From Actinomycetota bacterium (GTDB lineage Bacteria > Actinomycetota > Acidimicrobiia > Acidimicrobiales > JAHWLA01): DNA of 17,088 nt. The notes under the pieces were generated by a model, which made no database searches, was not told the DNA's origin, and saw nothing but the letters and a program-made list of their open reading frames with translations. Each line of letters opens with the position of its first letter. The stretch's first letter is position 1. Location: assembly GCA_019347595.1 (NCBI GenBank), contig JAHWLA010000027.1:1-17088 (forward strand), read 5' to 3'. Both the position numbers and the translations under genes were made by a program. Positions 1 to 6,689 of this stretch are shown here, in pieces.

Positions 1-4
1 GCCG

Positions 5-793
5 ATGGAACTGACCAACGAATTCCGCGTCGGGGTACCCGTGGCGCGGGCATGGGACGTGCTGACCGACGTGGAGCGCATCGCGCCGTGCATGCCGGGC
101 GCCGAACTCCAGGAGATCCAGGGCGACGAGTACCGCGGCGTCGTCAAGGTCAAGGTCGGGCCTATCACCGCGCAGTACAAGGGCAAGGCGAGCTTCGTGG
201 AACTCGACGCCGCCGGGCGGCGCGCCGTGCTGCGGGCCGAGGGCCGCGACACTCGTGGGGCGGGCAACGCCAACGCCACCATCACGGCCACGTTGGCCGA
301 GGACGGCGACGGCACGAGGGTCACCGTGGTCACCGATCTGGCCGTCACCGGCAAGGTGGCGCAGTTCGGCCGTGGCGTGCTCAGCGACGTGAGCGCCAAG
401 CTGCTCGACCAGTTCGTGGAGTCCCTCGAACGCGACGTGCTGGTGGCGGGGGCCGACGACGCCACGCCGGCCGCTCCCGGCGAGCCGGCGCGCGAGCCGA
501 CGTCCTCGCCCGAACCCGCATGGTCGGCGGCGGCCCCTGCGCCGGAACCCGAGGTCGCCGCCGTGGTCGTCGAGGAGCGAGCGGAGACGCCGTCGTCGAA
601 CGGCTCCTCGGCCGCCGATTCGCCGACGCCTGCACCGGGCGACGAGGTCCGACGCATCGAGTCGAAGCCCGCCGTCCCCGTCGATCTGCTCGATGCCGCG
701 GGCGGTTCGATGGCCAAGCGGTTCGGCCCGGCGGTCGGCGCCGTCCTCTTCGTGCTGTGGGTCTTCACCCGGCGCCGCCGCAAGCGCCGGTGA
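5..793 (+). CDS. CoxG-like SRPBCC family protein with C-terminal membrane anchor
   Basis: 262 aa. Residues 1 to about 145 read as a CoxG/SRPBCC domain (carbon monoxide dehydrogenase subunit G family): an amphipathic start (MELTNEFRVGVPVARAWDVL), then the typical DVERIAPCMPGAE segment and a beta-rich body (GVVKVKVGPITAQYKG). The family forms a helix-grip hydrophobic pocket and is linked to maturation or membrane anchoring of molybdenum hydroxylases such as CO dehydrogenase. Residues 150-235 are a low-complexity Pro/Ala/Glu linker. Residues 240-254 form one hydrophobic helix followed by a very basic tail (TRRRRKRR), so the protein is probably tail-anchored with the SRPBCC domain in the cytosol. 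Only four bases precede the ATG, so its upstream partner is outside the window. No hydroxylase subunit is visible. The stop overlaps the next GTG by 4 nt, which suggests co-translation. An upstream alternative start cannot be excluded. Confidence 0.85.
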   Translation: MELTNEFRVGVPVARAWDVLTDVERIAPCMPGAELQEIQGDEYRGVVKVKVGPITAQYKGKASFVELDAAGRRAVLRAEGRDTRGAGNANATITATLAEDGDGTRVTVVTDLAVTGKVAQFGRGVLSDVSAKLLDQFVESLERDVLVAGADDATPAAPGEPAREPTSSPEPAWSAAAPAPEPEVAAVVVEERAETPSSNGSSAADSPTPAPGDEVRRIESKPAVPVDLLDAAGGSMAKRFGPAVGAVLFVLWVFTRRRRKRR

Positions 794-1230
794 GCGACGA
801 GCACGGACGGATCGTCTCGCTTCTCGGCCGCCAACCCCGAGGCGGCTACGACGTGGTGGTGCGCAACGAGGCCGGCGACCCCGTTGTCATCCGCAACAAC
901 CCGCTGCTGGCCGACGCCACGCCGATGCCGACGCTCTACTGGCTGGTCGGCGAGTCCGCGCGCGAGGCCGTCAGCCGGTTGGAGGCGGCGGGCGGCGTCC
1001 GGGAGGCCGAGGCCGCGGTCGACCCCCACGAGCTCCAGGCGGCCCACGACCGGTATGCCGCCGAGCGCGACGCCTCGCTGCCTGCATCCCACGGCGGGCC
1101 CCGCCCCTCCGGCGGCGTGGGCGGGACGAGGCAGGGCGTCAAGTGCCTGCACGCGCACTACGCCTACCACCTGGCCGGTGGCGACGACCCCGTGGGGCGG
1201 TGGGTCGCGCAGCGGCTGGAGGACGAGTGA
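790..1230 (+). CDS. DUF501 domain-containing protein
   Basis: 146 aa, starting at a GTG whose GTGA overlaps the stop of the preceding gene. It matches my recollection of the actinobacterial DUF501 family: an N-terminal GRQPRG segment, a central PMPTLYWLVG block (residues 46-54), and a conserved C-terminal block around residues 117-135 (GVKCLHAHYAYHLAGG, then DDPVG) containing Cys119, His121, His123 and His127. The function is unknown. The Cys/His cluster could bind a metal or be catalytic, but that is inference. In many actinobacteria DUF501 genes lie next to enolase, a septum-formation initiator and ppx; here only the ppx side is visible. The 3' end overlaps the phosphatase gene by 4 nt (GTGA), so the three genes look like one operon. 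A longer reading frame open from position 52 is a shadow of the first gene and is not used. Confidence 0.85.
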   Translation: MSDEHGRIVSLLGRQPRGGYDVVVRNEAGDPVVIRNNPLLADATPMPTLYWLVGESAREAVSRLEAAGGVREAEAAVDPHELQAAHDRYAAERDASLPASHGGPRPSGGVGGTRQGVKCLHAHYAYHLAGGDDPVGRWVAQRLEDE

Positions 1231-2126
1231 ACGTCGCGGCCGTCGACTGCGGGACGAACTCGACGCGCCTGCTGGTGAGCGACGGTACGCACTCGCTCGA
1301 ACGGCTCATGCGCATCACCCGCCTCGGGGAGGGCGTCGATGCCACCGGCCGGTTGGCGCCGCAGGCCATCGACCGCACCGTCGCCGTGCTTCGAGAGTAC
1401 CGCCGCGTGATGGACCGCCTGGGCGTCGACAAGGTGCGGATCACGGCGACGTCGGCCGCTCGCGATGCCGACAACCGCAACGACTTCTTCGACGCGGCCG
1501 AGGACATCGTGGGCGCCCGTCCCGAGTTGTTGCCCGGCGCCGAGGAAGGGCGCCTGTCGTTCCTGGGGGCGACGGCCGAGCTCGACCCGGCCGACGGACC
1601 GTTCCTCGTGTGCGACATCGGCGGCGGGTCGACGGAGTTCGTGGTGGGTACCACCGAGCCGGACGGCGTGGTGTCGGTGGACGTGGGATGTGTGCGGGTC
1701 ACCGAGAAGTTCCTCCACTCCGACCCCCCGACCCCCGAGGAGCTGTCGCAGGCGATCTCGGTGGTGCATGTCCACCTGGAGGACGTGGCCCGTGAGGTGC
1801 CGGCCGTCAAGGAAGTGCGCCGGTTTGTGGGGTTGGCGGGCACGGTGGCGACGATGGCGGCCGTGGAGATCGGGTTGCCCGAGTACGACCGCGACCGCAT
1901 CCACCACTTCGTGCTGACGCGGGCGGCGGCGGAGGACGTGTTCCGCACGCTGGCCACCGAACCGTTGGCCGATCGGGTGTGGAATCCGGGGCTGGAGCGC
2001 GACCGGGCCGAAGTCATCGTGGGAGGCGCCGCTGTGCTCGTGGCGGTAATGCGCCACTTCGACTTCGACGCCTGCCTGGTGTCGGAGGCCGACATCCTCG
2101 ACGGGCTGGTGGCGTCGCAGCTTTGA
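1227..2126 (+). CDS. ppx: Ppx/GppA-family exopolyphosphatase / guanosine pentaphosphate phosphatase
   Basis: 299 aa. It belongs to the ASKHA (sugar kinase/actin/Hsp70) phosphatase family that hydrolyses polyphosphate or pppGpp. Diagnostic segments are the N-terminal phosphate-1 loop AAVDCGTNSTRLLV (residues 4-17), TSAARDADN (75-83) and the phosphate-2 loop CDIGGGSTEF (129-138). Glu107 in GAEEGRLSF is the probable catalytic glutamate region, and GLAGTVATMAA (202-212) forms the last nucleotide-binding segment. At about 300 residues it is the short, two-domain form common in actinobacteria, without the C-terminal HD-like extension of Escherichia coli Ppx. Whether it prefers polyphosphate or pppGpp cannot be told from sequence. 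The start is the GTG overlapping the DUF501 stop by 4 nt; it puts the Walker-like loop at residue 4, the normal position. Confidence 0.92.
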   Translation: MNVAAVDCGTNSTRLLVSDGTHSLERLMRITRLGEGVDATGRLAPQAIDRTVAVLREYRRVMDRLGVDKVRITATSAARDADNRNDFFDAAEDIVGARPELLPGAEEGRLSFLGATAELDPADGPFLVCDIGGGSTEFVVGTTEPDGVVSVDVGCVRVTEKFLHSDPPTPEELSQAISVVHVHLEDVAREVPAVKEVRRFVGLAGTVATMAAVEIGLPEYDRDRIHHFVLTRAAAEDVFRTLATEPLADRVWNPGLERDRAEVIVGGAAVLVAVMRHFDFDACLVSEADILDGLVASQL

Positions 2127-2217
2127 AGCACCTCGACGTTCGGGTCGCCGGTGAGCCGCCGAGCCGGGCGATTCAGGACTGGCGCGGAAGGTGCGGTCGC
2201 AGCGCGCCAGAAGCTCG

Positions 2218-2238
2218 TTCGGCAGCTCCGCTGCCGAA
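2218..2238 (+). terminator. Perfect hairpin after ppx, candidate terminator
   Basis: TTCGGCAGC - TCC - GCTGCCGAA forms a 9-bp perfect stem with a 3-nt loop, 92 nt after the ppx stop. No T tract follows, so an ordinary intrinsic terminator is not demonstrated. U-tract-poor terminators are reported for high-GC actinobacteria. Confidence 0.4.
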
Positions 2239-2258
2239 ACCGGGCGCTGTACCCATTG

Positions 2259-2284
2259 GGACCTGCGCCTATCGGCGCAGGTCC
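2259..2284 (+). promoter_or_regulatory. 11-bp perfect inverted repeat over the aminotransferase promoter spacer
   Basis: GGACCTGCGCC - TATC - GGCGCAGGTCC. The right arm ends one base before the -10 hexamer at 2286, so the repeat covers the whole spacer and -35 zone of the predicted promoter. It could be an operator for a dimeric repressor, or a hairpin ending ppx transcription. The placement favours an operator, but no regulator is identified. Confidence 0.5.
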
Positions 2285-2285
2285 T

Positions 2286-2291
2286 TAGAGT
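2286..2291 (+). promoter_or_regulatory. -10 element of the aminotransferase operon (leaderless)
   Basis: TAGAGT followed by 7 nt and the GTG at 2299. The same hexamer stands 8 nt before the SDR start at 16858. The spacing would place transcription initiation at or within a base of the start codon. No convincing -35 is seen. Confidence 0.5.
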
Positions 2292-2298
2292 GCACGTC

Positions 2299-3381
2299 GT
2301 GCCGACCACCGACCGCGTGCTGATGGGCCCCGGCCCGTGCAACCCCTATCCCGAGGCGGTGGCCGCCCTCGGTCGTCCCATGCTCGGCCACCTCGATCCC
2401 GAGTTCCTGGCCGTGCTCGACGAGACGTGCGCGCGGCTGCGGACGGTGTTCCGCACCGGCAACGAGCTCACCCTGCCGATCAGCGGGACGGGCTCGGCGG
2501 GCATGGAGGCGGCATTCGTCAACGTCGTGCATCCCGGCGACGTCGTGGTGATCGGGGTCAACGGCGTGTTCGGGGAGCGCATGTGCGACGTGGCCTCGCG
2601 CTGCGGCGCCGAGGTGGTGCGGGTGGACGCGCCGTGGGGCGAGCCGTTGGAACCGGAGGCGGTGTTGGCCGCGCACCCGTCGCCCGCCGTCATCGCGCTG
2701 GTGCACGCCGAGACGTCGACCGGCGTGCGCAACGAGATCGCCGCGGTGGGCGCAGGGAAGGGCGACGCGCTGCTGCTCGTCGACTGCGTGACGTCGCTGG
2801 CCGGCATCGAGGTCGATATCGACGGCTGGGGCATCGACATCGCGTACGCCGCCACGCAGAAGTGCCTCGGCGTAGCGCCCGGCTTGGCACCGCTCACCAT
2901 GAGCGACCGGGCCAGGGAGCGGCGAGTGGAACGTCCCCAGTCCTGGTACCTCGACCTCGGCATGATCGGGAAGTACACGACGGGCGGGCAGGCGCGGACG
3001 TACCACCACACGGCGCCGATCTCCATGGTGCTGTCGCTGCACGCCGGGTTGGGGGCCGTCCTCGACGAGGGCTTGGAGGAGGCATGGGCGCGGCACCAGG
3101 CGTGCGGCGAGGCGTTGCAGGCGGGGTTGGAGAAGCTGGGGTTCCGGCTGTTCGCCCGCGAGGGAAATCGCCTGCCGCAGCTCACGTCGGTGTGGGTCCC
3201 CGACGGGATCGACGAGGCCGCGGTGCGGCGGACGCTCCTGGTCGACTACGGCATCGAGGTCGGGGGCGGTCTCGGGCCGGTGGCCGGGAAGGTGTGGCGC
3301 GTGGGGTGCATGGGTCACACGGCGCGCACGCGCAACGTCACGTTGTTGTTGGGGGCGCTCGAGGAGGTGTTGGGCCGATGA
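2299..3381 (+). CDS. Class V aminotransferase (serine/alanine-glyoxylate aminotransferase family)
   Basis: 360 aa, fold-type I PLP enzyme. The N-terminus RVLMGPGPCNPYPEAV (from residue 6) is typical of AGXT-like enzymes. SGTGSAGMEA (62-71) binds the PLP phosphate region, VDCVTSLAG (161-169) holds the aspartate contacting the PLP nitrogen (Asp162), and ATQKCLG places the Schiff-base lysine at Lys188. WRVGCMG (333-339) supplies the substrate-carboxylate arginine Arg334. Family members move the amino group of serine, alanine or a similar donor to glyoxylate; the true donor is not predictable here. I chose GTG 2299 because a TAGAGT hexamer lies 7 nt upstream and the family signature begins immediately. 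GTG 2290 is the alternative and would add three residues. The TGA overlaps the next gene's ATG (ATGA), so the aminotransferase and acyl-CoA synthetase are probably translated together. Confidence 0.88.
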   Translation: MPTTDRVLMGPGPCNPYPEAVAALGRPMLGHLDPEFLAVLDETCARLRTVFRTGNELTLPISGTGSAGMEAAFVNVVHPGDVVVIGVNGVFGERMCDVASRCGAEVVRVDAPWGEPLEPEAVLAAHPSPAVIALVHAETSTGVRNEIAAVGAGKGDALLLVDCVTSLAGIEVDIDGWGIDIAYAATQKCLGVAPGLAPLTMSDRARERRVERPQSWYLDLGMIGKYTTGGQARTYHHTAPISMVLSLHAGLGAVLDEGLEEAWARHQACGEALQAGLEKLGFRLFAREGNRLPQLTSVWVPDGIDEAAVRRTLLVDYGIEVGGGLGPVAGKVWRVGCMGHTARTRNVTLLLGALEEVLGR

Positions 3382-5276
3382 CCGAGCCCGTCTGGTTCCC
3401 GTCCGATCCGGCGTCGACCAACGTCGGCCGCTTCATGGCGGCGCACGGCATCGCCACGTTCGAGGAACTGTCGCGGCGCTCGGTCGACGAGCCGGAGTGG
3501 TTCTGGGCCGCGGTGGTCGACTTCCTCGGGCTGCCCTTCACGCGCCGTTGGGATCGGGTGCTCGACGTCAGCAAGGGCATCCCGTGGGCGACGTGGTTCA
3601 CAGGCGGGCGGTTGAACTTCGCCCAGGCCTGCTTGCGCCACCCGGCGTCGCGTCGGGCCGTCGTGTGGGAAGGCGAGGACGGCGACGTGCGCGACTGGAC
3701 CTACGGCGAGCTGGGCGCCCAGGTCGACGCCCTGTGCGCGCTGCTGGAGGAGCGGGGGATCGGCGTCGGCGACCGCGTCGGCGTGTTCATGCCCATGCTC
3801 CCCGAGACGGTGGCCGCCGTGCTCGCCGTGGCCAAGATGGGGGCGGTGTTCCTGCCGTTGTTCAGCGGCTACGGGGTCGAGGCGGTGGCCAGCCGGTTGA
3901 ACGACGGCTCGGCACGCGCCTTGATCACGGCGGACGGCTCGTATCGGCGGGGCAAGGCGACCGACATGCTCGCCATCGCCGAGCAGGCGGTGGCGCAGTC
4001 GCCGACGGTCGAGACGCTGGTGGTCGTCCCGCGGTTGGGGCGCGGCGTCGGCAGCGGGCTGCCGTGGCCGACGCCGGTCGAGGGCGTCGAGCCTCGGGTG
4101 TTCGAGGATGTCGACAGCGAGCACCCGTTGTTCATCGCCTACACGTCGGGAACCACGGGCCGCCCCAAGGGGTCGGTGCACGTGCACGGTGGTTGGCTGG
4201 TGAAAGTGGCCGAGGAGGCGGCGTTCCAGACGGACTGCACCGCCGACGACGTCCTGTTCTGGTTCACCGACATCGGCTGGATCATGGGGCCGTGGGAGAT
4301 CACCGGGGCGTTGTCGAACGGCGCCACGTTGGCGCTCTACGAAGGCGCTCCCGACTGGCCCGAAGCCGACCGGCTGTGGGCGTTCATCGAGCGGCACCGG
4401 GTGACCATCCTGGGGATCAGCCCGACGTTGGTGCGCTCTCTGATGCCGCACGGCGACGGGCCCGTGAAGGCGCGCGACGTGTCGTCGCTGCGCATCCTGG
4501 GGTCGACGGGCGAGCCGTGGAACGAGGGCCCGTGGCGCTGGTTCTTCTCCGTCGTCGGCGGGGAACGGTGCCCGGTCGTCAACTTCTCGGGCGGCACCGA
4601 GGTGGGGGCGTGCTTCCTGTCGGTGCACCCGGTAACGCCGCTCAAGCCCATGTCGTTGGGATCGCCGTCGCTGGGCATGGCCGTCGACGTGTTCGACGAC
4701 GATGGCAAGCCGGTGCGCGAGGCGGTCGGCGAGTTGGTGTGCACGGCTCCATGGCCCGGTATGACGCGAGGCCTCTACCAGGACCCCGAGCGGTACATCG
4801 AGACGTATTGGAGCCGCTGGCCCGACGTCTGGGTACACGGTGACTGGGCGTCGGTCGACGACGACGGCTACTGGTTCCTCCACGGCCGCAGCGACGACAC
4901 CATCAAGCTGGCGGGCAAGCGACTGGGGCCGGCGGAGGTCGAATCCGCGCTGGTGTCGCACCCGGCGGTGCTGGAGGCGGCCGCCATCGGGGTTCCCGAC
5001 GAGCTGAAGGGCGAGGCGCTGTGGGCGTACGTCGTCCTGGCGCCGGGGACGGAGGAGACCGAGGCGCTCCGAGCCGAGCTGGTGGCGGTGGTGACGGACA
5101 ACCTGGGCAAGTCGTTCAAGCCGTCGGCGGTGAAGTTCTGCGCGTCGCTGCCGAAGACGCGTAGTGCCAAGGTGCTCCGACGGGCGGTGCGAGCAGTCGC
5201 CATCGGGAAGGACCCGGGCGACCTGTCGTCGCTCGACGACCCGGCGACGATCGAAGCGGTCCGGGCGGCCCGGTGA
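3378..5276 (+). CDS. AMP-dependent acyl-CoA synthetase, acetyl-CoA-synthetase-like
   Basis: 632 aa, full length for the acetyl/acetoacetyl-CoA synthetase branch of the ANL superfamily, which adenylates a carboxylate and transfers it to CoA. An ACS-type N-terminal region (residues 40-85, EWFWAAVVDFLG) is present. The core motifs are YTSGTTGRPKG (255-265), GSTGEPWN (375-382), NFSGGTEVG (402-410), the hinge region HGDW...GYWFLHGRSDDTIKLAGKR (488-515) and the C-terminal catalytic lysine Lys599 in RSAKVLRR. In acetate-specific enzymes the fifth motif reads about TWWQTETG, where one tryptophan (Trp414 of Acs) closes the acyl pocket; here the aligned residue is Gly405. That argues against plain acetate and for a larger acid, perhaps propionyl-, branched- or acetoacetyl-sized. 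The ATGA overlap upstream and GTGA overlap downstream place it in the middle of a three-gene operon. Confidence 0.88.
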   Translation: MTEPVWFPSDPASTNVGRFMAAHGIATFEELSRRSVDEPEWFWAAVVDFLGLPFTRRWDRVLDVSKGIPWATWFTGGRLNFAQACLRHPASRRAVVWEGEDGDVRDWTYGELGAQVDALCALLEERGIGVGDRVGVFMPMLPETVAAVLAVAKMGAVFLPLFSGYGVEAVASRLNDGSARALITADGSYRRGKATDMLAIAEQAVAQSPTVETLVVVPRLGRGVGSGLPWPTPVEGVEPRVFEDVDSEHPLFIAYTSGTTGRPKGSVHVHGGWLVKVAEEAAFQTDCTADDVLFWFTDIGWIMGPWEITGALSNGATLALYEGAPDWPEADRLWAFIERHRVTILGISPTLVRSLMPHGDGPVKARDVSSLRILGSTGEPWNEGPWRWFFSVVGGERCPVVNFSGGTEVGACFLSVHPVTPLKPMSLGSPSLGMAVDVFDDDGKPVREAVGELVCTAPWPGMTRGLYQDPERYIETYWSRWPDVWVHGDWASVDDDGYWFLHGRSDDTIKLAGKRLGPAEVESALVSHPAVLEAAAIGVPDELKGEALWAYVVLAPGTEETEALRAELVAVVTDNLGKSFKPSAVKFCASLPKTRSAKVLRRAVRAVAIGKDPGDLSSLDDPATIEAVRAAR

Positions 5277-5875
5277 TCCGCACGCTGCCGGCGGAGCTCG
5301 ACGGGCGCCGCATCCGCTTGCGGCCGCTCGTTTCCGACGACTTCGCCGAGTGGCAGGAGGTGCGCCGCCGCTGCAACGACTGGCTCACCCGGTGGGAGCC
5401 GGCGCCGTCGCCCGGGGCGCCGGACGTGGTGGAGGACCCGCGGGCGTTCGCCGCCCGCTGCGGCGCCCGCGAGCGTGAGCGGCAACTGGGGACGGCCTAC
5501 GGGTTCGGCATCTTCGTCGACGGGCGCTTCGCGGGCGAGATCAACGTGTCCAGCGTGCAGCGGGGCGCCATGCAGAGCTGCACGGTCGGGTATTGGGTGG
5601 ACGAGGCCCAGGCGGGGCACGGCTACGTGCCCGAGGCGCTGGTGGCGGTGCTGCGTTTCGCCTTCGAGGAGTTGCGGCTGCACCGGGTGGAGATCGGCAT
5701 CATCCCCCGCAACCGGGCCAGCCGGCGGGTGGTGGAGAAGCTCGGCATCCGGGAGGAGGGCGTGGCCCAGCGCTTCCTGCAGATCAACGGCGTGTGGGAG
5801 GACCACATCCGCTACGGGATGACGGTCGAGGAGTGGGCCGAGCGCTTCGACGAGCTGGTGAAGGAGTGGTTGTAG
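5273..5875 (+). CDS. GNAT N-acetyltransferase, RimJ/RimL-like
   Basis: 200 aa. It starts at a GTG overlapping the acyl-CoA synthetase stop by 4 nt. GRRIRLRPLVSDDFAEW (residues 11-27) is the usual opening of RimJ/RimL-type acetyltransferases. GYWVDEAQAGHGYVPEAL (106-123) contains the acetyl-CoA pyrophosphate-binding loop (Q/R-x-x-G-x-G/A type, AGHGY). LRLHRVEIGIIPRNRASRRVVEKLG (134-158) is the strand-helix block that follows. The family acetylates N-terminal or side-chain amines of proteins, or small molecules; members beside metabolic genes often have unknown substrates. Since Gcn5-type enzymes acetylate the catalytic lysine of acyl-CoA synthetases in actinobacteria, control of the neighbouring synthetase is an attractive but unproven role. 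RimJ/RimL types are not the usual regulators of that kind. Confidence 0.85.
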   Translation: MIRTLPAELDGRRIRLRPLVSDDFAEWQEVRRRCNDWLTRWEPAPSPGAPDVVEDPRAFAARCGARERERQLGTAYGFGIFVDGRFAGEINVSSVQRGAMQSCTVGYWVDEAQAGHGYVPEALVAVLRFAFEELRLHRVEIGIIPRNRASRRVVEKLGIREEGVAQRFLQINGVWEDHIRYGMTVEEWAERFDELVKEWL

Positions 5876-5890
5876 CGGCGCTTGCGCCGC
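5875..5890. terminator. Short GC hairpin between convergent genes
   Basis: GCGGCGC - TT - GCGCCGC lies at the end of the acetyltransferase gene and 17 nt from the end of the opposing crotonase gene. It could serve both strands. There is no T tract, and a 2-nt loop would really fold as a 6-bp stem with a CTTG loop. Confidence 0.35.
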
Positions 5891-5906
5891 CCGTCGGGTG
5901 TTGGCG

Positions 5907-6689
5907 CTAGCCGCCGTCCTCCGCGGCGCGGCGCTGGACCTTGGCCCGCAGGGCCGCCAACCGCTCGGCGAAGAAGGGCTGGTCCATCGACCACACCTGG
6001 GCGGTCAACTCCAGGTCGACGGCCTCGTCGTGGGTTTCGAGGGCGGCCACCGCCCTCAGCGTCGTCTTGGCCCGTCGGGCGAGCTCCGGTGGCGCCGACG
6101 CCGCTTGCGAGGCGAGCTGTCGCGCCTCGTCGAGCAAGGCGTGGTCGTCCACGCAGCGCCACGCCAGCCCGCGGTCGACAGCCGCCTGGCCGTCGAGGAC
6201 CTCGCCGAAGAGCACCATGGCTGCCGCCGCCTGCGGGCCGACGGCATGGTGGAGCATCCAGGTGTGGCCGCCACCGGGGTGGATGCCGAGCTGGAGGAAT
6301 CGGGTATCGAAGCGGGCCGACCGACCCGCCATGCGGACGTCGCAGCACAGCGCCAGGTTCATGCCCGCACCCACGGCCGGGCCGTTCACCGCGGCCACCG
6401 TGGGCAGTGGCGAGCGGGCGATGCGGAGAAAGCCCTCGTAGATGGCGCGCAGGCCCTCCTGGCGAGAGCCGCCGAGCTCGCCCAGGTCGGCACCCGCGCA
6501 GAAGGCAGGTGGTGCGCCGGTCACCACGACGGCGCCGGTTTCGCCGTCGGCCTCCAGGCTGTCGAACGCAGCGGTCAGCTCGGCCACCAGCGGGAGGGTG
6601 AGGGCATTGCGGCGGGTGGGGTCGTCGAGGGTGACGACCGCCACGCCGTCGTCGCCTGCCCGGCGGATGTCGATGTGCGCGCTGCTCAT
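5907..6689 (-). CDS. Enoyl-CoA hydratase/isomerase-family (crotonase-fold) protein with altered active site
   Basis: 260 aa, the usual length for a single-domain crotonase. TLDDPTRRNALTLPLVAEL (residues 20-38) is the standard first motif. The oxyanion-hole segments are PAFCAGADLGEL (61-72) and VNGPAVGAGMNLALCCD (101-117), and GIHPGGGHTWML (135-146) follows. In hydratases two catalytic glutamates (Glu144 and Glu164 of rat mitochondrial enzyme) sit at the positions of Asn111 and Phe131 here, so both appear to be missing. The protein should still bind a CoA thioester and stabilise its enolate, but simple hydration of 2-enoyl-CoA is unlikely; isomerase, hydrolase or decarboxylase chemistry is possible. 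The start is an ATG overlapping the epimerase stop by 4 nt on the minus strand, making it the last gene of a three-gene operon. Confidence 0.85.
   Translation of the reverse strand: MSSAHIDIRRAGDDGVAVVTLDDPTRRNALTLPLVAELTAAFDSLEADGETGAVVVTGAPPAFCAGADLGELGGSRQEGLRAIYEGFLRIARSPLPTVAAVNGPAVGAGMNLALCCDVRMAGRSARFDTRFLQLGIHPGGGHTWMLHHAVGPQAAAAMVLFGEVLDGQAAVDRGLAWRCVDDHALLDEARQLASQAASAPPELARRAKTTLRAVAALETHDEAVDLELTAQVWSMDQPFFAERLAALRAKVQRRAAEDGG

Larger units (their letters stand above)
2127..2298. other. Intergenic region with two hairpins and a promoter
   Basis: This 172-nt gap between ppx and the aminotransferase gene is one of the longest non-coding stretches in the window. It contains two perfect inverted repeats (2218-2238 and 2259-2284) and a -10-like hexamer directly after the second. 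The aminotransferase reading frame stays open back to a GTG at 2191, but that extension would translate both hairpins and lies upstream of the family's normal N-terminus, so I treat it as non-coding. Confidence 0.6.

Noticed and set aside
2191..2298. N-terminal extension of the aminotransferase from GTG 2191
   Set aside because: It would translate both hairpins and the -10, and precedes the family's normal N-terminus.
3315..4961. 548-codon minus-strand open frame
   Set aside because: It is antisense to the acyl-CoA synthetase, which has every catalytic motif; the antisense product is His/Arg-rich without any recognisable motif.
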